Shown: positions 6,888 through 14,338 of the stretch, piece after piece | How the letters are laid out: the number at the start of each line of letters is the position of its first letter | How positions within the stretch are numbered: position 1 is the stretch's first letter | Notes under the pieces: model-generated | Databases searched by the model: none | What the model was told of the DNA's origin: nothing | What the model saw: the letters and a program-made list of their open reading frames with translations, nothing else | Origin: JBGLNJ01 sp964353405 | Lineage (GTDB): Bacteria; Chloroflexota; Anaerolineae; Fen-1058 | Reading direction: 5' to 3' | DNA: 29,260 bases | Assembly (NCBI GenBank): GCA_964353405.1 | Contig: CAYGWJ010000348.1 | Coordinates: forward strand, 1 to 29,260 | Translations under genes and position numbers: made by a program

Positions 6888-7292
6888 TTACGCCGTAAAC
6901 TTGCGGAACCCGCCGATAATCGCCATCTGCGGGGCATCGGCCACCAGGTCAGGGCGCAACTCGGCGGCGTACAGCGGCGTCGCGCCGCGCTCCATCGCCA
7001 TCTGGCGCAGGGCCTCCATCACGCGCGGCACGTCAACACCTTTGGGGCAACGGCTGAGGCACGTCTGGCACGACGCGCACGTCCAGATGGTTTGGGCCTG
7101 AAGAACGTCTTCCAGGCCCAGTTGCGCCATGCGAATGATCTGGTTGGGCAGCAGGTCAATCGCAAACGCCACCGGGCAGCCCGACGAGCACTTGCCGCAC
7201 TGGTTGCACGCGAGCAAGTCCTGCCCGCTGACGTCTTCTATCTGCTTGACGAAATCGCCGTGAACGGACTCGGCCGAAAGTCGAGTTCTCAT
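6888..7292 (-). CDS. hdrC: HdrC-like heterodisulfide reductase iron-sulfur subunit (first copy)
   Basis: A 134-aa electron-transfer subunit with two [4Fe-4S] motifs: Cys29, 32, 35, 39-Pro and Cys72, 75, 78, 82-Pro. It is shorter than the second HdrC copy (184 aa), which has a longer C-terminal region. GGAG 6 bp upstream sets the start at 7292, and this ribosome-binding site lies within an AT-rich repeat. It is the first gene of the minus-strand hdr cluster; the AbrB/PIN pair separates it from hdrB. Its 3' end is duplicated 720 bp downstream, on the far side of the toxin-antitoxin pair. Confidence 0.9.
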   Translation of the reverse strand: MRTRLSAESVHGDFVKQIEDVSGQDLLACNQCGKCSSGCPVAFAIDLLPNQIIRMAQLGLEDVLQAQTIWTCASCQTCLSRCPKGVDVPRVMEALRQMAMERGATPLYAAELRPDLVADAPQMAIIGGFRKFTA

Positions 7293-7301
7293 TCAATTCT
7301 C

Positions 7302-7351
7302 CAATTCTCAATGCCCAATTCTCAAAAGAGTGATTTGAAAATTGAGAATTG
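7302..7351. repeat. Inverted repeat at the hdr cluster leader
   Basis: CAATTCTCAA occurs at 7302-7311 and again at 7316-7325, and its reverse complement TTGAGAATTG lies at 7342-7351. Either upstream copy can pair with the downstream arm, giving two alternative hairpins in the 5' leader of the first hdrC transcript, next to its ribosome-binding site. Confidence 0.8.
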
Positions 7352-7406
7352 ACAATTGATCATTGAGGACAAACCTTGATAGTAATAGTGTAGCGAATTT
7401 GCGCCA

Positions 7407-7462
7407 GGCAGGGTATTGGCCCTGGGGCCTATTTTTACAGGTTAAAGGGCCTAAACCCTGCC
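7407..7462. repeat. 17-bp imperfect inverted repeat
   Basis: Arms 7407-7423 and 7446-7462 pair at 15 of 17 positions around a 22-nt loop containing a short T run. It is the second of four inverted repeats lined up in the divergent hdrC / glycyl-radical-activase intergenic region. Confidence 0.8.
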
Positions 7463-7519
7463 AAATGCCAAATCTCAAGTATCAATGGGGCCATTGGAAA
7501 CTTGAGATTTGACATTTGG
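7461..7519. repeat. 19-bp inverted repeat with inner hairpin
   Basis: Arms 7461-7479 and 7501-7519 pair at 18 of 19 positions (the exception allows G-U). An inner 6-bp hairpin pairs CAATGG (7483-7488) with CCATTG (7491-7496). The right arm contains a perfect TTGACA at 7509-7514, the -35 box of a candidate promoter for the downstream operon. Confidence 0.88.
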
Positions 7520-7536
7520 GATTTGGATGTTACCAT
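7509..7536 (+). promoter_or_regulatory. Candidate sigma70-type promoter for the glycyl radical operon
   Basis: TTGACA (7509-7514, perfect consensus), 16-bp spacer, TACCAT (7531-7536, 4 of 6). The predicted start near 7543 gives a leader of about 97 nt that contains the 17-bp hairpin at 7564-7605. The -35 box is part of an inverted-repeat arm. Confidence 0.5.
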
Positions 7537-7563
7537 AGGCTCGAGTCAATGACAGGCCGTGCC

Positions 7564-7605
7564 CAGCCTTGCGAAGGTTTATCGGTGAAAACCTTCGCAA
7601 GGCTG
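7564..7605. repeat. Perfect 17-bp hairpin in the glycyl radical operon leader
   Basis: Arms 7564-7580 and 7589-7605 are perfect complements with an 8-nt loop. It lies between the candidate promoter and the activase start. It could act as an attenuator or RNA stabiliser; no T-tract follows, so simple termination is unlikely. Confidence 0.88.
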
Positions 7606-7639
7606 AGAAACCGGACAAAAAAGGGTCAGAGCAACGGTT

Positions 7640-8545
7640 ATGATCACTGGGACAGTGTATGACATCATGAGGTTCTCGACGCGCGACGGGCCGGGCATTC
7701 GCACAACCGTATTTCTAAAAGGGTGTCCCTTGAGCTGCTGGTGGTGCCACAACCCCGAAAGCCAATCCGCCAGGCCCCAATTGATGTTCCGCCCCAACCT
7801 GTGCAACCAGTGCCTGACGTGTCTTTCGGTCTGCGAACAAGGCGCCATTTCCGCCCACGACGGTATCGTTTCAACCGATCTGGACAAGTGCACGCTGTGT
7901 AAAGCCTGCGCCGAGGCGTGTTACACGGGCGCGCGCGAGATCGTGGGCCGGGAAATGACCGTGGCGCAAGTCATGGCGCAAGTCGAGCGGGACATTCCAT
8001 TTTACGACGAATCGGGCGGCGGCGTGACTTTATCCGGCGGAGAGCCGCTGTTGCAGCAGGATTTTTCGCTGGCGCTGTTGCAAGCGTGCAAGGAAAAAGA
8101 CATCCACACGGCGGTGGACACGTCCGGGTTTGCGCCCTGGCAAGTTCTGGATCGCATCCAGCCCTATGTGGATGTGTTCCTCTACGATCTCAAGTTGATA
8201 GACGCTATCCGGCACCAGGAATTCACAGGCGTGTCCAATGTGTTGATCTTGCAGAACCTGCGAGCGCTCGCGGAGCGAGGACACACGATCGCCGTGCGCG
8301 TGCCGATCATCCCGGGCATCAACGACGACGACGAAACCCTGCGTCAAATCGGAACGTTTGCGGCCGCGCTGCCTCGCCTGAGCAGTGTGAGCATCCTGCC
8401 TTATCATCAGGCCGGCGTCGAAAAATACCGGCGCTTGCATCAAGCATACAGGTTGCCTGACGCTCGTCCGCCCTCGGATGAGCGGATGGCGGAAATCGCA
8501 CACACGTTGCAAAGATTTGGCCTGCAAGTCAAAATAGGAGGTTGA
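7640..8545 (+). CDS. Glycyl radical enzyme activating enzyme (radical SAM), HypE/PflA-like
   Basis: Radical SAM enzyme of 301 aa that installs the glycyl radical on its partner. The signature DGPGIRTTVFLKGC leads into the CX3CX2C cluster motif (Cys29, 33, 36). Two extra [4Fe-4S] ferredoxin motifs follow (Cys55, 58, 61, 65 and Cys84, 87, 90, 94), which marks the subclass activating dehydratase/lyase-type glycyl radical enzymes rather than plain PflA. SGGEPL is the SAM-binding motif. Its stop lies 2 bp before the ATG of the glycyl radical enzyme, and its last codons contain that gene's AGGAGG. It is therefore translationally coupled and surely the dedicated activase. Confidence 0.93.
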   Translation: MITGTVYDIMRFSTRDGPGIRTTVFLKGCPLSCWWCHNPESQSARPQLMFRPNLCNQCLTCLSVCEQGAISAHDGIVSTDLDKCTLCKACAEACYTGAREIVGREMTVAQVMAQVERDIPFYDESGGGVTLSGGEPLLQQDFSLALLQACKEKDIHTAVDTSGFAPWQVLDRIQPYVDVFLYDLKLIDAIRHQEFTGVSNVLILQNLRALAERGHTIAVRVPIIPGINDDDETLRQIGTFAAALPRLSSVSILPYHQAGVEKYRRLHQAYRLPDARPPSDERMAEIAHTLQRFGLQVKIGG

Positions 8546-8547
8546 CC

Positions 8548-10941
8548 ATGTCCATGACACAGCGAGTGGCCCGGCTCCGGCAGCAAAGCCTGGAGGCCAG
8601 GCCTGCCATCTCTACCGAGCGGGCAGAGTTGATGACTGCATTTTATAGACAAGACCTGGGGCCGGTATCGGCGCCGGTCCGACGCGCGCTGGCCTTTCAG
8701 TACATGCTGGAGCACTGCGCCATCACCCTCGGCGAAGGCGAGCTGATCGTAGGCGAAAAAGGTCCCGCGCCCAAAGCGACGCCCACGTACCCGGAACTGT
8801 GCTGCCACACCTTACAGGACCTCGAGATTCTGGATTCACGGCCCAAAATACCGTTCGCCGTAAGCCAGGCAGCCCGGCAGGTTTATGAAGAGACCATCAT
8901 CCCCTTCTGGCAAGGCAAATCCTTGCGCGACCTGCTCTTTCGGGAGATGACGGACGAGTGGAAAGCGGCGTATGAGGCCGGTATCTTTACCGAGTTCATG
9001 GAGCAGCGCGCGCCCGGTCACACCGTCCTCGACGATAAAATCTATCACAAGGGCATGCTCGATTTCAAGCAAGACATCCAGGCCAGCCTCGGACGCCTGG
9101 ATTATATGAACGATCCCGAAGCGTATGACAAACAAGAAGAGCTGCGGGCCATGCTCATTTGCGCTGATGCGCTGATCCGATTTGCTCAGCGACACGCGGA
9201 CAAGGCCCGCGAGCTGGCACAGCAGGAACAAGACCCACGACGGAAGCAAGAACTGGCGCGCATCGCCGAGGTGTGCAGCCACGTCCCGGCCCACGCGCCG
9301 CGCGACTTTATGGAGGCCTTGCAGTATTACTGGTTTGTCCACCTGGGCGTGACCAGGGAACTGAACACGTGGGACGCTTTTGATCCGGGCCACCTCGATC
9401 AGCACCTGAATCCCTTTTACGAAAAGGGCTTGCAAGCCGGCACGCTCACTCGCGAGCAGGCCGAAGAGTTGCTGCAGTGCTTTTGGGTCAAGTTCAACAA
9501 CCAACCCGCCCCGCCCAAGGTGGGCGTCACCGCCGAAGAAAGCGGCACCTACACCGACTTTTGCCAGATCAACCTGGGCGGCGTCACTGTGGACGGCTCG
9601 GACGCTGTCAACGAAGTCACCTATCTACTCCTGGACGTGATCCAAGAGATGCGGCTGCTGCAGCCCAGCTCTTCCATTCAAGTCAGCAAAAAGAACCCTG
9701 ACCGGTTCATCAAACGGGCGGCCCGCATCATCCGCACGGGTTTTGGTCAGCCCTCGATCTTTAACACCGACCTCATCGTGCAGGAATTGGTGCGGCAGGG
9801 CAAGACGATGGAAGACGCTCGCCAGGGCGGATCGAGTGGCTGCGTCGAGGTCGGCGCGTTCGGCAAGGAGAACTATAACCTGACGGGCTATTTCAACATG
9901 CCCAAGGTGTTCGAGATCACACTGAACAACGGCGTTGATCCGCGCACGGGCAAACGGATCGGGCTGGAAACGGGCGATCCTACACAGTTCGAATCCTTTA
10001 GCGAACTGTTCGAGGCGTATCGCAAGCAACTGGCTCACTTTGTTGACATCAAAGTGCGCGGGAACAATGTCGTCGAGCGGCTGTACGCGCGGTACATGCC
10101 GGCGCCGTTCCTTTCATTGTTGGTGGACGACTGCATCGCCAAAGGGAAGGACTATCACGACGGAGGCGCGCGGTATAACACGACCTACATCCAGGGCGTG
10201 GGGCTGGGCACGATCACCGACGCCATGACGGCCGTCAAGTATCATGTCTTTGAGCACAAGACGCTGACGATGGAGGCTCTGCTTTCGGCGTTGAAGGAGA
10301 ATTTCGCCGGCTCCACCGGCAACGAACGGGTGCGCCAGATGCTGGTGAACAAGACGCCCAAGTACGGCAACGACGACGACGCTGCGGACAGTGTGATGAC
10401 GGCATTGTTCCAGGCTTACTATGCTGCCATTGATGGCCGCCCGAACACCAAGGGGGGAACCTATCACATCAACCTGTTGCCGACGACGGTTCACGTGTAC
10501 TTTGGCGCAGTCACCGGAGCCACGCCGGACGGGCGGCTGGCCAACCAGCCTCTTTCCGAAGGCATTTCGCCCGTGCAGGGAGCCGACCGGCATGGTCCGA
10601 CGGCGGTCATCAAGTCGGCCTCCAAGATGGATCACGCCCGCACCGGCGGCACACTGCTGAACCAAAAACTCACGCCCCAGTTGCTCAAGGACGACGATGG
10701 TCTGAACAAGCTGGTTCAGTTGGTTCGCACCTATTTCAAGCTCGATGGGCACCACATCCAATTCAACGTGGTGGACGCTGCGACGTTGCGAGCTGCCCAA
10801 AGAAACCCAGAGCAGTATCGGGATTTGATCGTGCGCGTGGCAGGCTACAGCGACTATTTCTGCGATCTGAGCCAGGCATTGCAGGAAGAGATCATTGCCC
10901 GAACCGAGCACTCGTCCTTTGAATCAATGGCCGAGGTGTAG
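8548..10941 (+). CDS. hypD: Glycyl radical enzyme, trans-4-hydroxy-L-proline dehydratase-like (HypD family)
   Basis: Glycyl radical enzyme of 797 aa. The catalytic thiyl Cys432 and Glu434 lie in GSSGCVEVGAFGKE, and the glycyl radical site is Gly766 in RVAGYS near the C-terminus. The active-site context follows my memory of C. difficile HypD closely: EFMEQRAPGHTV, WDAFDPGHLDQHLNPFYE, NNQPAPPKVG, ESGTYTDF, NLTGYFN and LPTTVHVYFG. This suggests dehydration of trans-4-hydroxy-L-proline to pyrroline-5-carboxylate. Differences near the catalytic Cys (VGAF where HypD has TGCF) leave room for another substrate. AGGAGG 6 bp upstream fixes the start at 8548; a TTG 6 bp earlier is less likely. No pyrroline-5-carboxylate reductase is visible in the window. 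Confidence 0.85.
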   Translation: MSMTQRVARLRQQSLEARPAISTERAELMTAFYRQDLGPVSAPVRRALAFQYMLEHCAITLGEGELIVGEKGPAPKATPTYPELCCHTLQDLEILDSRPKIPFAVSQAARQVYEETIIPFWQGKSLRDLLFREMTDEWKAAYEAGIFTEFMEQRAPGHTVLDDKIYHKGMLDFKQDIQASLGRLDYMNDPEAYDKQEELRAMLICADALIRFAQRHADKARELAQQEQDPRRKQELARIAEVCSHVPAHAPRDFMEALQYYWFVHLGVTRELNTWDAFDPGHLDQHLNPFYEKGLQAGTLTREQAEELLQCFWVKFNNQPAPPKVGVTAEESGTYTDFCQINLGGVTVDGSDAVNEVTYLLLDVIQEMRLLQPSSSIQVSKKNPDRFIKRAARIIRTGFGQPSIFNTDLIVQELVRQGKTMEDARQGGSSGCVEVGAFGKENYNLTGYFNMPKVFEITLNNGVDPRTGKRIGLETGDPTQFESFSELFEAYRKQLAHFVDIKVRGNNVVERLYARYMPAPFLSLLVDDCIAKGKDYHDGGARYNTTYIQGVGLGTITDAMTAVKYHVFEHKTLTMEALLSALKENFAGSTGNERVRQMLVNKTPKYGNDDDAADSVMTALFQAYYAAIDGRPNTKGGTYHINLLPTTVHVYFGAVTGATPDGRLANQPLSEGISPVQGADRHGPTAVIKSASKMDHARTGGTLLNQKLTPQLLKDDDGLNKLVQLVRTYFKLDGHHIQFNVVDAATLRAAQRNPEQYRDLIVRVAGYSDYFCDLSQALQEEIIARTEHSSFESMAEV

Positions 10942-10970
10942 CAGAGTGGCGTGGTAGGGATGTGTAGGGG

Positions 10971-11003
10971 CGCGTAGGGGCGAGGTGACCTCGCCCCTAC
11001 GCG
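10971..11003. repeat. Palindrome between convergent genes
   Basis: Sixteen-bp perfect arms (10971-10986 and 10988-11003) around one base; weaker pairing extends outward to about 10959 and 11012. It sits between the convergent stops of hypD and the membrane AAA gene, so it may act as a two-way transcription block, though neither side has a clear T-tract. Its GTAGGGGCG words are tandemly repeated. Confidence 0.85.
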
Positions 11004-11032
11004 CCCTACATCTGTGAGCCCATCACTGCAAT

Positions 11033-14000
11033 TTACGCCACCTTCTCATACGCCGGCCTCGCCGCATAAATCCACCGTCTTATCAAATCCACGCGGAAGC
11101 GATACAAGCTGCTGCGCGGGCCGGAGCGCATCACAATGTCGCGCGCTTCCAGATCGTCGAGTGCTTGCGGCAGCGCGCGATCATCGAGCGGCCGGCCGCG
11201 CTTGCGGAGCAACTCGGCCACGTCGTCGAGCGTGACGGCATCGGCCGTCTCTAAAAGCTCCGCCAGCGCGAGCAAGGTCAGCCGCCGCTGCGTGCCCGAC
11301 TCGGCCCAGATGTATTTAAAGTGCGCTTCACCCTGCTCGACGATGCGGCCCAGCACCGCATCTATGTCTGTCGTCGTGAGGTAACTGCGGCGCGTCTCGT
11401 TGTGATGCACCACCAGCTCGTGACAAATCAGTTGAGTGAAATAGGGATGCCCCGCCGCGACCTGGTAGATGCGCTCAAGGGCGAGCGGGTCGTATTCCAA
11501 TCCGGACGGCGCCACCGGCTCTGTCACCAATCGCGCGACCTCGTCTTGCGTAAGGAACGAGATGCGCTTGTACGCGGCGATGTTGAACAGGATGGACCAA
11601 TACTCGGCGGCCAACTCTTCCAGCTTGTGAGTGCCCGCAAAGACAAAATCCAATTTGCGCTCGTGCTGCATCAGGTTGCGCAGATACGGAAAAATGTCCG
11701 CTGCCAGCTTGCCATCTTGCACGCGCTTTTGCAATTCCTCGAACTCGTCGAACATGAGCAGCAGGCTCTTGTCTCCGAGTGCGTCATACACGCCGCGTAA
11801 AAAGCGGCTGCGGAAAAAGAACTCGGGCGACGGCTCAAACTCTTGGCGCGGCGGAAGCTCGACCGGGATGCCTCTGTTTTCCAGTGTGTAGGCAATGTCG
11901 TCGGCTATCGAGTAGAGGAAATCCACCTCGCCGCGCGCGGCCTTGCCCTGCATATCAATCAACACGCACAGATGCGACTGCGCCAGCACCTCGTTGAGGC
12001 GATACAGGATCGAAGTCTTGCCGGTGCGCCGCTGGCCGTGCAACACAATCACATTATTCTGATACGCGCCGAGCAAATGCTCGCGCACAAAGTCAAACAC
12101 GTCCTGCCGGCCGACAAAGGTGTGACTCGTTTGCAGCGGCGTGCCGGTGACGTAGGGTATGGGAAAAATGCGTTGGAACGGACGCTCGACTTCTACGAAC
12201 TCGACCAGGTCGCCAAACTCGATCGTACGATCCTCGTCGAGGGCATCGTCATAGGTGATGTACCAGCAGATGCGCAGTCGGCCCACGCCTTGCGGCCTGA
12301 CGGTGAACGCAAGCTCTCGGCGCTCTTGCGGCGGCAAAATGCCAATCGCCTGCTCTGCCCCTTCCAGCACTTGATACCCTTCGCCGCAACTATCCACGCG
12401 CAATCGGATTTTTTCTGCCACGTTCAGGCCGCGATTGGCAAGCGCAAGGGTCAACTCCAGGCGCGGCGCAAACGTCAGCTTGCGCGTGACGAGTTCAGAG
12501 GTCAACTCGGCGCGGCCCTGCCGATCCTTGATAGCAAAAGACACTAGCGCTTCCCATTGACCGAGCAAGACGCGCACAGCGCCCAATTCGGGGAACGGCG
12601 TGTAGCACGTGGAGAGGTTCGTCGCGCCTTCCTGGATGAAAAGGTGCGCCAGCCGCACGTTCTCGAGCGCGTTGTTCAAAAAGATGAGCTGGCTGCCTAC
12701 GTCGTCCACGCGCTCGACTTTTTTTAGCTCGTTCACGATGCGCGTGAGGTGTAAGCTGGATTTGGCGAGCAGCGGCGGAAGCGATGTGGTCTGGTCTCCC
12801 GGGACGGGCACGATGTCAGCCATCTGCGCGACGGTGGCAGCGCACAAGCCTTTCAAGAGCACGTCGTGTAGCGCGCGGATTTCGCCGCCCAGTTCCCACT
12901 CGGGCCGCTCGGCCAGCGACTGGGAAATCACATCGAGCGACTCGACCGCGCGTACGGGTTGAGCGGCCAGCGTGTGATAGGCCGCGACGACGCGCGCCTG
13001 CAACGGGTCGGCTTTTAGATCAAACGCGAGATGCTCCAAGACTTGCACGGCGCACTGGTCGGCCTGGAACGTGCGATACAGGTACGGCAAGAACCGGTCG
13101 GGGTGTTGACGCATGTCGCGCACAAGCAGGCTGGCGCGGTCAACCGGTCTCAGCTTGAACAGCATCAAGACGCGCCCATAGAACACGCCTTGCAGCGCGC
13201 CCCAGACCGCCAGTCCCGCCGTTATCAGCGCGATGACGGGCAGCGGCAAGACATACATCAAGAGCACGCGGCCTGGCGCCGAAGCGAATGCGTCGAGCAT
13301 CACCTGCACGGGGCCGGACAGTTGAGCGCCGGACGCGAGCTGGGGCAACAAGCCAATCGAAAAGCGAAGGCTGTCGGCCATCGGCAGCGAGACGATCAAG
13401 CCCAGCGTCATGCCGGCGACTGCCGCAGCATAGATGCGGGAACGCAATCGGCTGGGCGGGTTATGCGGCAGGAACGCGGCCAGCCCGCCCACGCCGATCG
13501 CCACCGCAAAGGTGAGCGGCCCAACCCACGCAGGCAGCGCCGTCTGCGCGAGTCCTGCACCGTGAGGGCTCGCCAGCGCCTGCTTGAACACGGAAACCAT
13601 CCACATCTGGGCCGGGTCGGAACTCAACGCCGTCAAGAGATTCAGAAATTCGAACAACATCAAGACCAGTCCGCCGCCGATGCCCGCCAGCAGTCCGGCT
13701 CCCAGCACGTCGTCGTCGTGAGGAGCAAACCACACGCGCTGCCCACGCTTATCTCCAATGACCTCAAGGAGAAAATGCGGTGCCAGGGTAGGTTGGCGGT
13801 TGCGCCGCAGCCACCCGACGAGGCCGCCTTCTACGCCGCCCACGACCAGGCTCGCCGCGAGCGTCACCAGGAGATGGGTGAGGCCGCCGATGAGGACGTT
13901 GCGCGCGAACGGGAGGACGAGCCCGGGAGCGTACTCGCCCGTCCCGGCAGGCAGATCAGAAATCAGCACCATCTGACCGGCCATCACCGCCGCCGTGGGC

Positions 14001-14338
14001 GAGACGAGCGCGATGTAGAGCACCAACCCGGCGGCGGCGCCGCTGACCCCTCCGGCATACGTGCCGCGCGCCAAGCCGCTCGCACGCACGCGCAACGCGG
14101 CGACCGAGCCGAGCGTGAGGTAGATGAGCGTAGCCGCGCCGGCGCACGCCATCAGCACAAGCAGCGAAATGGGCAGGTCAATGTTGGCGGGCAGGTGCAG
14201 CTCGCCGAAGCCAAGTTCCATCAGCCCGCTCGTGCCGCGCACGATGGGCAAGACGAGGATGGCGAAGACAGGATACAGCGCGGCTGCCGTCAACAGCAGG
14301 CCGACGAGGATGCCGGTGGTGATGCTTTTGCGAATCAC
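11033..14338 (-). CDS. Multi-pass membrane protein with C-terminal AAA/STAND ATPase and winged helix
   Basis: A protein of 1101 aa. The first 400 residues or so hold about eight hydrophobic segments (roughly 8-33, 57-84, 95-127, 147-176, 210-238, 272-292, 305-325 and 355-390). A helical cytoplasmic region and a beta-rich domain follow (about 600-720). The ATPase has a P-loop GQRRTGKTS near 765-773, a Walker B LLLMFDEFEEL near 858-868, the AAGHPYFTQL sensor-type motif and a C-terminal winged-helix-like region. The start is GTG at 14338, within the 4-bp overlap with the AAA-kinase stop, so the two are translationally coupled. The ATPase is recognisably paralogous to that of the kinase protein. 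Function unknown; likely the membrane sensor or effector of a two-protein ATPase/kinase system. Confidence 0.82.
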   Translation of the reverse strand: MIRKSITTGILVGLLLTAAALYPVFAILVLPIVRGTSGLMELGFGELHLPANIDLPISLLVLMACAGAATLIYLTLGSVAALRVRASGLARGTYAGGVSGAAAGLVLYIALVSPTAAVMAGQMVLISDLPAGTGEYAPGLVLPFARNVLIGGLTHLLVTLAASLVVGGVEGGLVGWLRRNRQPTLAPHFLLEVIGDKRGQRVWFAPHDDDVLGAGLLAGIGGGLVLMLFEFLNLLTALSSDPAQMWMVSVFKQALASPHGAGLAQTALPAWVGPLTFAVAIGVGGLAAFLPHNPPSRLRSRIYAAAVAGMTLGLIVSLPMADSLRFSIGLLPQLASGAQLSGPVQVMLDAFASAPGRVLLMYVLPLPVIALITAGLAVWGALQGVFYGRVLMLFKLRPVDRASLLVRDMRQHPDRFLPYLYRTFQADQCAVQVLEHLAFDLKADPLQARVVAAYHTLAAQPVRAVESLDVISQSLAERPEWELGGEIRALHDVLLKGLCAATVAQMADIVPVPGDQTTSLPPLLAKSSLHLTRIVNELKKVERVDDVGSQLIFLNNALENVRLAHLFIQEGATNLSTCYTPFPELGAVRVLLGQWEALVSFAIKDRQGRAELTSELVTRKLTFAPRLELTLALANRGLNVAEKIRLRVDSCGEGYQVLEGAEQAIGILPPQERRELAFTVRPQGVGRLRICWYITYDDALDEDRTIEFGDLVEFVEVERPFQRIFPIPYVTGTPLQTSHTFVGRQDVFDFVREHLLGAYQNNVIVLHGQRRTGKTSILYRLNEVLAQSHLCVLIDMQGKAARGEVDFLYSIADDIAYTLENRGIPVELPPRQEFEPSPEFFFRSRFLRGVYDALGDKSLLLMFDEFEELQKRVQDGKLAADIFPYLRNLMQHERKLDFVFAGTHKLEELAAEYWSILFNIAAYKRISFLTQDEVARLVTEPVAPSGLEYDPLALERIYQVAAGHPYFTQLICHELVVHHNETRRSYLTTTDIDAVLGRIVEQGEAHFKYIWAESGTQRRLTLLALAELLETADAVTLDDVAELLRKRGRPLDDRALPQALDDLEARDIVMRSGPRSSLYRFRVDLIRRWIYAARPAYEKVA

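Noticed and set aside
7302..7605. A riboswitch in the divergent intergenic region
   Set aside because: The structure is a row of independent simple hairpins without a multi-branched conserved core that I recognise.
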